This document shows, piece by piece, positions 31,241 to 53,623 of a DNA stretch of 64,000 nucleotides. This DNA is from Mastigias papua (Eukaryota; Cnidaria; Scyphozoa; Rhizostomeae; Mastigiidae). Each line of letters opens with the position of its first letter. Position 1 is the stretch's first letter. Location: contig OZ025278.1 of assembly GCA_964019165.1 (NCBI GenBank), positions 14,994,813 to 15,058,812 of the forward strand, in the 5' to 3' direction. A program made the translations under genes and the position numbers. The notes under the pieces were generated by a model. It was not told where the DNA came from. It saw only the letters and a program-made list of their open reading frames with translations, and did not search any database.

Positions 31241-33369
31241 CTTTTTGGCCAAAAATGGCTCATTGTCATCACTTGTCAATATGCAATCAAAATCAATCAA
31301 TGTCAAGTGTTGTCATTTTTGGCTCATTTTTGGGCAAAATACCAAGTCTATAGCCTTACATTTTGGCCAAAAATGGCTCATTGTCATCACTTTTCAATCT
31401 GCAATCAAACTCAATCAATTTCAAGTGTTGTCATGTGTGGCTCATTTTTGGGCAAAATACCAAGGCTATAGCCCTCCCTGTTGGCCAAAAATGGCTCATT
31501 TAACTCAGTGTTCAATCTGCAATCAAAATCAATCAAGTTCAATTTTGTTCATTTTTGGCTCATTTGTGTGCAAAATACCAAGGCTATAGCCCTCCTTTTT
31601 GGCCAAAAATGGCGCATTTTCCTCAGTGTTCAATATGCAATCAAAATCAATCAATTTCAATTTTGGTCAGTTTTGGCTCCTTTTTGGGCAAAATACCAAG
31701 GGTATAGCCTTACTTTTTGGCCAAAAATGCCTCATTTTCATCACTTTTCAATCTGCAATCAAAATCAATCAATTTCACTTTTGGTCATTTTTGGCTCATT
31801 TTTGGGCAAAATACCAAGGCTATAGCCTTACTTTGTGGGCAAAAATGGCTCATTTTCATCACTTTTCAATCTGCAATCAAAATCAATCAATTTCAATTTT
31901 GGTCATTTTTGGCTCTCGTGTTTGGGCAAAATACCAAGGCTATAGCCTTACTTTTCGGCCAAAAATGGCTCATTTTCATCAGTTTTCAATCTGCAATCAA
32001 ACTCAATCAATTTCAATTTTGGTCATTTTTGGCTCATTTGTGGGCAAAATACCAAGGCTATAGCCTTACTTTTTGGCCAAAAATGGCTCATTTTCATCAC
32101 TTTTCAATCTGCAAACAAAATCAATCAATTTCAATTTTGGTCATTTTTGGCTCATTTTTGGGCAAAATACCACGTCTATAGCCTTACGTTTTGGCCACAA
32201 ATGGCTCATTTTCATCACTTTTCAATCTGCAATCAAAATCAATCAATTTCAAGTGTGGTCAGCTTTGGCTCATTTGTGGGCAAAATACCAAGGATATAGC
32301 CCTCCTGTTTGGCCAAAAATGGCTCATTGTCATCACTTTTCAATATGCACTCAAAATCAATCAATGTCAAGTGTTGTCATTTTTGGCTCATTTGTGGGCA
32401 AAATACCAAGTCTATAGCCTTACATTTTGGCCAAAAATGGCTCATTTTCATCACTTTTCAATCGGTAATCAAAATCAATCAATTTCAATTTTGGTCATTT
32501 TTGGCTCATTTTTGGGCAAACTACCAAGGGTATAGCCTTACATTTTGGCCAAAAATGGCTCATTTTCATCAGTTTCCAATCTGCAATCAAACTCAATCAA
32601 TTTTAAGTTTGGTCATTTTTGGCTCATTTAAGGGCAAACTACCAAGGCTATAGCCTTACTTTTTGGCCAAAAATGGCTCATTTTCATCACTTGTCAATAT
32701 GCAATCAAAATCAATCAATGTCAAGTGTGGTCATTTGTGGCTCATTTTTGGGCAAAATACCAAGGCTATAGCCTTACTTTTTGGCCAAAAATGGCTCATT
32801 TTCATCAGTTTTCAATCTGCAATCAAACTCAATCAATTTCAATTTTGGTCATTTGTGGCTCAATTTTGGGCAAAATACCAAGGCTATAGCCTTACTTTTT
32901 GGCCAAAAATGGCTCATTTTCATCACCTGTCAATAAGCAATCAAAAGCAATCAATTTCAAGTGTGGTCATTTTTGGCTCATTTTTGGGCAAAATACCAAG
33001 GCTATAGCCCTCCTGTTTGGCCAAAAATGGCTCATTTTCATCACTTGTCAATATGCAATCAAAATCAATCAATGTCAAGTGTGGTCAGTTTTGGCTCATT
33101 TTTGGGCAAAATACCAAGGCTATAGCCTTACTTTTTGGCCACAAATGGCTCATTTTCATCACTTTTCAATCTGCAATCAAAATCAATCAATTTCAAGTGT
33201 GGTCAGCTTTGGCTCATTTGTGGGCAAAATACCAAGGATATAGCCCTCCTTTTTGGCCAAAAATGGCTCATTGTCATCACTTGTCAATATGCAATCAAAA
33301 TCAATCAATGTCAAGTGTTGTCATTTTTGGCTCATTTGTGGGCAAAATACCAAGTCTATAGCCTTACAT

Positions 33370-36300
33370 TTTGGCCAAAAATGGCTCATTTTCATCACTT
33401 TTCAATCGGTAATCAAAATCAATCAATTTCAATTTTGGTCATTTTTGGCTCATTTTTGGGCAAACTACCAAGGGAATAGCCTTACATTTTGGCCAAAAAT
33501 GGCTCATTTTCATCAGTTTCCAATCTGCAATCAAACTCAATCAATTTTAAGTTTGGTCATTTTTGGCTCATTTAAGGGCAAACTACCAAGGCTATAGCCT
33601 TACTTTTTGGCCAAAAATGGCTCATTTTCATCACTTGTCAATATGCAATCAAAATCAATCAATGTCAAGTGTGGTCATTTGTGGCTCATTTTTGGGCAAA
33701 ATACCAAGGCTATAGCCTTACTTTTTGGCCAAAAATGGCTCATTTTCATCAGTTTTCAATCTGCAATCAAACTCAATCAATTTCAATTTTGGTCATTTGT
33801 GGCTCAATTTTGGGCAAAATACCAAGGCTATAGCCTTACTTTTTGGCCAAAAATGGCTCATTTTCATCACCTGTCAATAAGCAATCAAATTCAATCAATT
33901 TCAAGTGTGGTCATTTGTGGCTCATTTTTGGGCAAAATACCAAGGCTATAGCCCTCCTTTTTGGCCAAAAATGGCTCATTTTCATCACTTGTCAATATGC
34001 AATCAAAATCAATCAATGTCAAGTGTGGTCATTTGTGGCTCATTTTTGGGCAAAATACCAAGGCTATAGCCTTACTTTTTGGCCAAAAATGGCTCATTTT
34101 CATCACTTTTCAATCTGCAATCAAACTCAATCAATTTCAATTTTGGCCATTTTTGGCTCAATTTTGGGCAAAATACCAAGGCTATAGCCTTACTTTTTGG
34201 CCAAAAATGGCTCATTGTCATCACCTGTCAATAAGCAATCAAAATCAATCAATTTCAAGTGTGGTCATTTTTGACTCATTTTTGGGCAAAATACCAAGGC
34301 TATAGCCCTCCTGTTTGGCCAAAAATGGCTCATTTTCATCACTTGTCAATATGCAATCAAAATCAATCAATGTCAAGTGTGGTCAGTGTTGGCTCATGTT
34401 TGGGCAAAACACCAAGGCTATAGCCTTACTTTTTGGCCAAAAATGGCTCATTTTCATCACTTGTCAATATGCACTCAAAATCAATCAATGTCAAGTGTTG
34501 TCATTTTTGACTCATTTGTGGGCAAAATACCAAGTCTATAGCCTTACATTTTGGCCAAAAATGGCTCATTTTCATCACTTTTCAATCGGTAATCAAAATC
34601 AGTCAATTTCAATTTTGGTCATTTTTGGCTCATTTTCGGGCAAACTACCAAGGCTATAGCCTTACATTTTGGCCAAAAATGGCTCATTTTCATCAGTTTC
34701 CAATCTGCAATCAAACTCAATCAATTTTAAGTTTGGTCATTTTTGGCTCATTTAAGGGCAAACTACCAAGGCTATAGCCTTACTTTTTGGCCAAAAATGG
34801 CTCATTTTCATCACTTGTCAATATGCAATCAAAATCAATCAATGTCAAGTGTGGTCATTTGTGGCTCATTTTTGGGCAAAATACCAAGGCTATAGCCTTA
34901 CTTTTTGGCCAAAAATGGCTCATTTTCATCAGTTTTCAATCTGCAATCAAACTCAATCAATTTCAATTTTGGTCATTTGTGGCTCAATGTTGGGCAAAAT
35001 ACCAAGGCTATAGCCTTACTTTTTGGCCAAAAATGGCTCATTTTCATCACCTGTCAATAAGCAATCAAAATCAATCAATTTCAAGTGTGGTCATTTTTGG
35101 CTCATTTTTGGGCAAAATACCAAGGCTATAGCCCTCCTGTTTGGCCAAAAATGGCTCATTTTCATCACTTGTCAATATGCAATCAAAATCAATCAATGTC
35201 AAGTGTGGTCAGTTTTGGCTCATTTTTGGGCAAAATACCAAGGCTATAGCCTTACTTTTTGGCCACAAATGGCTCATTTTCATCACTTTTCAATCGGTAA
35301 TCAAAATCAATCAATTTCAATTTTGGTCATTTTTGGCTCATTTTTGGGCAAACTACCAAGGGTATAGCCTTACATTTTGGCCAAAAATGGCTCATTTTCA
35401 TCAGTTTCCAATCTGCAATCAAACTCAATCAATTTTAAGTTTGGTCATTTTTGGCTCATTTAAGGGCAAACTACCAAGGCTATAGCCTTACTTTTTGGCC
35501 AAAAATGGCTCATTTTCATCACTTGTCACTATGCAATCAAAATCAATCAATGTCAAGTGTGGTCATTTGTGGCTCATTTTTGGGCAAAATACCAAGGCTA
35601 TAGCCTTACTTTTTGGCCAAAAATGGCTCATTTTCATCAGTTTTCAATCTGCAATCAAACTCAATCAATTTCAATTTTGGTCATTTGTGGCTCAATTTTG
35701 GGCAAAATACCAAGGCTATAGCCTTACTTTTTGGCCAAAAATGGCTCATTTTCATCACCTGTCAATAAGCAATCAAATTCAATCAATTTCAAGTGTGGTC
35801 ATTTGTGGCTCATTTTTGGGCAAAATACCAAGGCTATAGCCCTCCTTTTTGGCCAAAAATGGCTCATTTTCATCACTTGTCAATATGCAATCAAAATCAA
35901 TCAATGTCAAGTGTGGTCATTTGTGGCTCATTTTTGGGCAAAATACCAAGGCTATAGCCTTACTTTTTGGCCAAAAATGGCTCATTTTCATCACTTTTCA
36001 ATCTGCAATCAAACTCAATCAATTTCAATTTTGGCCATTTTTGGCTCAATTTTGGGCAAAATACCAAGGCTATAGCCTTACTTTTTGGCCAAAAATGGCT
36101 CATTGTCATCACCTGTCAATAAGCAATCAAAATCAATCAATTTCAAGTGTGGTCATTTTTGACTCATTTTTGGGCAAAATACCAAGGCTATAGCCCTCCT
36201 GTTTGGCCAAAAATGGCTCATTTTCATCACTTGTCAATATGCAATCAAAATCAATCAATGTCAAGTGTGGTCAGTGTTGGCTCATGTTTGGGCAAAACAC

Positions 36301-37260
36301 CAAGGCTATAGCCTTACTTTTTGGCCAAAAATGGCTCATTTTCATCACTTGTCAATATGCACTCAAAATCAATCAATGTCAAGTGTTGTCATTTTTGACT
36401 CATTTGTGGGCAAAATACCAAGTCTATAGCCTTACATTTTGGCCAAAAATGGCTCATTTTCATCACTTTTCAATCGGTAATCAAAATCAGTCAATTTCAA
36501 TTTTGGTCATTTTTGGCTCATTTTCGGGCAAACTACCAAGGCTATAGCCTTACATTTTGGCCAAAAATGGCTCATTTTCATCAGTTTCCAATCTGCAATC
36601 AAACTCAATCAATTTTAAGTTTGGTCATTTTTGGCTCATTTAAGGGCAAACTACCAAGGCTATAGCCTTACTTTTTGGCCAAAAATGGCTCATTTTCATC
36701 ACTTGTCAATATGCAATCAAAATCAATAAATGTCAAGTGTGGTCATTTGTGGCTCATTTTTGGGCAAAATACCAAGGCTATAGCCTTACTTTTTGGCCAA
36801 AAATGGCTCATTTTCATCAGTTTTCAATCTGCAATCAAACTCAATCAATTTCAATTTTGGTCATTTGTGGCTCAATGTTGGGCAAAATACCAAGGCTATA
36901 GCCTTACTTTTTGGCCAAAAATGGCTCATTTTCATCACCTGTCAATAAGCAATCAAAATCAATCAATTTCAAGTGTGGTCATTTTTGGCTCATTTTTGGG
37001 CAAAATACCAAGGCTATAGCCCTCCTGTTTGGCCAAAAATGGCTCATTTTCATCACTTGTCAATATGCAATCAAAATCAATCAATGTCAAGTGTGGTCAG
37101 TTTTGGCTCATTTTTGGGCAAAATACCAAGGCTATAGCCTTACTTTTTGGCCACAAATGGCTCATTTTCATCACTTTTCAATCTGCAATCAAAATCAATC
37201 AATTTCAAGTGTGGTCAGCTTTGGCTCATTTGTGGGCAAAATACCAAGGATATAGCCCTC
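33370..37260. repeat. 1888-bp (16-unit) tandem duplication, nearly identical
   Basis: Units at 33843, 33961, 34315 and 34787 recur at 35731, 35849, 36203 and 36675, exactly 1888 bp (16 x 118) later, with the same rare variants, such as the GGTCAGTGTTGGCTC unit and GGTCATTTTTGACTC. A single change is visible at 35529 (CAATATGC to CACTATGC). The near identity marks this as one of the youngest duplications in the array. Confidence 0.88.
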
Positions 37261-37854
37261 CTTTTTGGCCAAAAATGGCTCATTGTCATCACTTGTCAAT
37301 ATGCGATCAAAATCAATCAATGTCAAGTGTTGTCATTTTTGGCTCATTTGTGGGCAAAATACCAAGTCTATAGCCTTACATTTTGGCCAAAAATGGCTCA
37401 TTTTCATCACTTTTCAATCGGTAATCAAAATCAATCAATTTCAATTTTGGTCATTTTTGGCTCATTTTTGGGCAAAATACCAAGGGTATAGCCTTACATT
37501 TTGGCCAAAAATGGCTCATTTTCATCAGTTTCCAATCTGCAATCAAACTCAATCAATTTTAAGTTTGGTCATTTTTGGCTCATTTAAGGGCAAACTACCA
37601 AGGCTATAGCCTTACTTTTTGGCCAAAAATGGCTCATTTTCATCACTTGTCAATATGCAATCAAAATCAATCAATGTCAAGTGTGGTCATTTGTGGCTCA
37701 TTTTTGGGCAAAATACCAAGGCTATAGCCTTACTTTTTGGCCAAAAATGGCTCATTTTCATCAGTGTTCAATCTGCAATCAAGCTCAATCAATTTCAATT
37801 TTGGTCATTTGTGGCTCAATTTTGGGCAAAATACCAAGGCTATAGCCTTACTTT

Positions 37855-40800
37855 TTGGCCAAAAATGGCTCATTTTCATCACCTGTCAGTAAGCAATCAA
37901 AATCAATCAATTTCAAGTGTGGTCATTTTTGGCTCATTTTTGGGCAAAATACCAAGGCTATAGCCCTCCTTTTTGGCCAAAAATGGCTCATTTTCATCAC
38001 TTGTCAATATGCAATCAAAATCAATCAATGTCAAGTGTGGTCATTTGTGGCTCATTTTTGGGCAAAATACCAAGGCTATAGCCTTACTTTTTGGCCAAAA
38101 ATGGCTCATTTTCATCACTTTTCAATCTGCAATCAAACTCAATCAATTTCAATTTTGGCCATTTTTGGCTCAATTTTGGGCAAAATACCAAGGCTATAGC
38201 CTTACTTTTTGGCCAAAAATGGCTCATTGTCATCACCTGTCAATAAGCAATCAAAATCAATCAATTTCAAGTGTGGTCATTTTTGACTCATTTTTGGGCA
38301 AAATACCAAGGCTATAGCCCTCCTGTTTGGCCAAAAATGGCTCATTTTCATCACTTGTCAATATGCAATCAACATCAATCAATGTCAAGTGTGGTCAGTT
38401 TTGGCTCATGTTTGGGCAAAATACCAAGGCTATAGCCTTACTTTTTGGCCAAAAATGGCTCATTTTCATCACTTGTCAATATGCAATCAAAATCAATCAA
38501 TGTCAAGTGTGGTCATTTGTGGCTCATTTTTGGGCAAAATACCAAGGATATAGCCCTCCTTTTTGGCCAAAAATGGCTCATTGTCATTACTTGTCAATAT
38601 GCGATCAAAATCAATCAATGTCAAGTGTTGTCATTTTTGGCTCATTTTTAGGCAAAATACCAAGGCTATAGCCCTCCTGTTTGGCCAAAAATGGCTCATT
38701 TTCATCACTTGTCAATATGCAATCAAAATCAATCAATGTCAAGTGTGGTCAGTTTTGGCTCATTTTTGGGCAAAATACCAAGGCTATAGCCTTACTTTTT
38801 GGCCACAAATGGCTCATTTTCATCACTTTTCAATCTGCAATCAAAATCAATCAATTTCAAGTGTGGTCAGCTTTGGCTCATTTGTGGGCAAAATACCAAG
38901 GATATAGCCCTCCTTTTTGGCCAAAAATGGCTCATTGTCATCACTTGTCAATATGCGATCAAAATCAATCAATGTCAAGTGTTGTCATTTTTGGCTCATT
39001 TGTGGGCAAAATACCAAGTCTATAGCCTTACATTTTGGCCAAAAATGGCTCATTTTCATCACTTTTCAATCGGTAATCAAAATCAATCAATTTCAATTTT
39101 GGTCATTTTTGGCTCATTTTTGGGCAAACTACCAAGGGTATAGCCTTACATTTTGGCCAAAAATGGCTCATTTTCATCAGTTTCCAATCTGCAATCAAAC
39201 TCAATCAATTTTAAGTTTGGTCATTTTTGGCTCATTTAAGGGCAAACTACCAAGGCTATAGCCTTACTTTTTGGCCAAAAATGGCTCATTTTCATCACTT
39301 GTCAATATGCAATCAAAATCAATCAATGTCAAGTGTGGTCATTTGTGGCTCATTTTTGGGCAAAATACCAAGGCTATAGCCTTACTTTTTGGCCAAAAAT
39401 GGCTCATTTTCATCAGTGTTCAATCTGCAATCAAGCTCAATCAATTTCAATTTTGGTCATTTGTGGCTCAATTTTGGGCAAAATACCAAGGCTATAGCCT
39501 TACTTTTTGGCCAAAAATGGCTCATTTTCATCACCTGTCAATAAGCAATCAAAATCAATCAATTTCAAGTGTGGTCATTTTTGGCTCATTTTTGGGCAAA
39601 ATACCAAGGCTATAGCCCTCCTTTTTGGCCAAAAATGGCTCATTTTCATCACTTGTCAATATGCAATCAAAATCAATCAATGTCAAGTGTGGTCATTTGT
39701 GGCTCATTTTTGGGCAAAATACCAAGGCTATAGCCTTACTTTTTGGCCAAAAATGGCTCATTTTCATCACTTTTCAATCTGCAATCAAACTCAATCAATT
39801 TCAATTTTGGCCATTTTTGGCTCAATTTTGGGCAAAATACCAAGGCTATAGCCTTACTTTTTGGCCAAAAATGGCTCATTGTCATCACCTGTCAATAAGC
39901 AATCAAAATCAATCAATTTCAAGTGTGGTCATTTTTGACTCATTTTTGGGCAAAATACCAAGGCTATAGCCCTCCTGTTTGGCCAAAAATGGCTCATTTT
40001 CATCACTTGTCAATATGCAATCAAAATCAATCAATGTCAAGTGTGGTCAGTTTTGGCTCATGTTTGGGCAAAATACCAAGGCTATAGCCTTACTTTTTGG
40101 CCAAAAATGGCTCATTTTCATCACTTGTCAATATGCAATCAAAATCAATCAATGTCAAGTGTGGTCATTTGTGGCTCATTTTTGGGCAAAATACCAAGGC
40201 TATAGCCTTACTTTTTGGCCAAAAATGGCTCATTTTCATCAGTGTTCAATCTGCAATCAAGCTCAATCAATTTCAATTTTGGTCATTTGTGGCTCAATTT
40301 TGGGCAAAATACCAAGGCTATAGCCTTACTTTTTGGCCAAAAATGGCTCATTTTCATCACCTGTCAATAAGCAATCAAAATCAATCAATTTCAAGTGTGG
40401 TCATTTTTGGCTCATTTTTGGGCAAAATACCAAGGCTATAGCCCTCCTTTTTGGCCAAAAATGGCTCATTTTCATCACTTGTCAATATGCAATCAAAATC
40501 AATCAATGTCAAGTGTGGTCATTTGTGGCTCATTTTTGGGCAAAATACCAAGGCTATAGCCTTACTTTTTGGCCAAAAATGGCTCATTTTCATCACTTTT
40601 CAATCTGCAATCAAACTCAATCAATTTCAATTTTGGCCATTTTTGGCTCAATTTTGGGCAAAATACCAAGGCTATAGCCTTACTTTTTGGCCAAAAATGG
40701 CTCATTGTCATCACCTGTCAATAAGCAATCAAAATCAATCAATTTCAAGTGTGGTCATTTTTGACTCATTTTTGGGCAAAATACCAAGGCTATAGCCCTC

Positions 40801-40920
40801 CTGTTTGGCCAAAAATGGCTCATTTTCATCACTTGTCAATATGCAATCAAAATCAATCAATGTCAAGTGTGGTCAGTTTTGGCTCATGTTTGGGCAAAAT
40901 ACCAAGGCTATAGCCTTACT
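37855..40920. repeat. Higher-order repeats of 14 and 7 units
   Basis: The marker unit at 37973 recurs at 39625 (1652 bp, 14 units) and 40451 (826 bp, 7 units), and it also matches 35849 (2124 bp, 18 units earlier). It carries CTGTCAATAAGC and the TTGACTC variant in the same relative places. Confidence 0.85.
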
Positions 40921-41881
40921 TTTTGGCCAAAAATGGCTCATTTTCATCACTTTTCAATCTGCAATCAAAATCAATCAATTTCAAGTGTGGTCATTTTTGG
41001 CTCATTTTTGGGCAAAATACCAAGGCTATAGCCTTACTTTTTGGCCAAAAATGGCTCATTTTCATCACTTTTCAATCTGCAATCAAACTCAATCAATTTC
41101 AATTTTGGTCATTTGTGGCTCAATTTTGGGCAAAATACCAAGGCTATAGCCTTACTTTTTGGCCAAAAATGGCTCATTTTCATCACCTGTCAATAAGCAA
41201 TCAAAATCAATCAATTTCAAGTGTGGTCATTTTTGGCTCATTTTTGGGCAAAATACCAAGGCTATAGCCCTCCTGTTTGGCCAAAACTGGCTCATTTTCA
41301 TCACTTGTCAATATGCAATCAAAATCAATCAATGTCAAGTGTGGTCAGTTTTGGCTCATTTTTGGGCAAAATACCAAGGCTATAGCCTTACTTTTTGGCC
41401 ACAAATGGCTCATTTTCATCACTTTTCAATCTGCAATCAAACTCAATCAATTTCAATTTTGGTCATTTTTGGCTCATTTTTGGGCAAACTACCAAGGCTA
41501 TAGCCTTACTTTTTGGCCAGAAATGGCTCATTTTCATCACTTGTCAATCTGCAATCAAACTCAATCAATTTCAAGTGTGGTCATTTGTGGCTCATTTGTG
41601 GGCAAACTACCAAGGCTATAGCCTTACTTTTTGGCCAAAAATGGCTCATTTTCATCACTTTTCAATCTGCAATCAAAATCAATCAATTTCAATTTTGGTC
41701 ATTTTTCGCTCATTTTTGGGCAAAATACCAAGGCTATAGCCTTACTTTTTGGGCAAAATGGCTCATTTTCATCACTTTTCAATATGCAATCAAAATCAAT
41801 CAATTTCAATTGTGGTCATTTTTGGCTCATTTTTGGGCAAAATACCAAGGGTATAGCCTTACTTTTTGGCCAAAAATGGCT

Positions 41882-42231
41882 GAAAAATGGTCGGTACAAA
41901 GGGTGATTAATTAGTTAAGGAAAGAATGCGCAGTAATTTATGATTTGTAATTGTGTGAGATAAAATTGAAGCTGGAATCTTTGATAAGTTTATAAATAGT
42001 GAGTATCTCTATATTCGATAATTTTGGCAATGTTGTAAGCTGAGGTATAAGAGAGTTTAATCACAATTGAAGTCGTTAATCTCAAATCTTGTGCAAAACT
42101 GACAGATGTAATGTGAAAATCCTTCTTGGTAATAAGACGGCTCTCATATCAACTTGAATGTCGCAAAGTTTCATGGACTGTTGATGCATTTCAAAGGAAA
42201 AGAAACTCAGAGAAGGAGCGCAACATAGCCA
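41882..42231. other. Lipoxygenase-like gene 3' flank / 3' UTR
   Basis: 350 bp between the satellite edge and the stop codon of the minus-strand gene, presumably its 3' UTR and terminator region. No other gene is seen. Confidence 0.6.
42056..42061 (-). terminator. Possible polyadenylation signal (ATTAAA)
   Basis: TTTAAT on the plus strand reads ATTAAA on the minus strand, about 170 nt past the lipoxygenase-like stop codon. I noticed no AATAAA in the 350 bp between the stop and the satellite. This is placement by motif only. Confidence 0.3.

Positions 42232-53623
<11,392 letters not shown>

Larger units (their letters stand above)
2612..41881 (+). repeat. 118-bp satellite array, about 330 units
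   Basis: A continuous head-to-tail array of a 118-bp unit covering about 39 kb, all in one orientation. The unit runs from TTGGCCAAAAATGGCTC through a CAATCAATCAATTTC segment, then GGTCATTTTTGGCTCATTTT, then CCAAGGCTATAGCCTTAC. It contains two perfect palindromes, GGCTATAGCC and TTTTTGGCCAAAAA, with centres 16 bp apart, and a tandem 11-bp duplication (CATTTTTGGCT, CATTTTTGGGC). The consensus has no CpG and a TGGCCA site in each unit. On the plus strand the only consensus stop is the TAG in CTATAG, so open frames of exactly 345 nt recur; they are not genes. No foreign insertion was seen inside. The array ends abruptly at about 41881, where the unit breaks after AAAAATGGCT. The family name is not known to me. 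Confidence 0.98.

Noticed and set aside
2612..41881. CRISPR array
   Set aside because: Head-to-tail units without distinct spacers, in a eukaryotic context.
2738..41914. Dozens of 89-271 codon plus-strand frames rich in Ile, Phe, Ser and Gln
   Set aside because: They are the 118-bp satellite read in rotating frames; starts and stops recur every 118 bp and variation ignores codon position.
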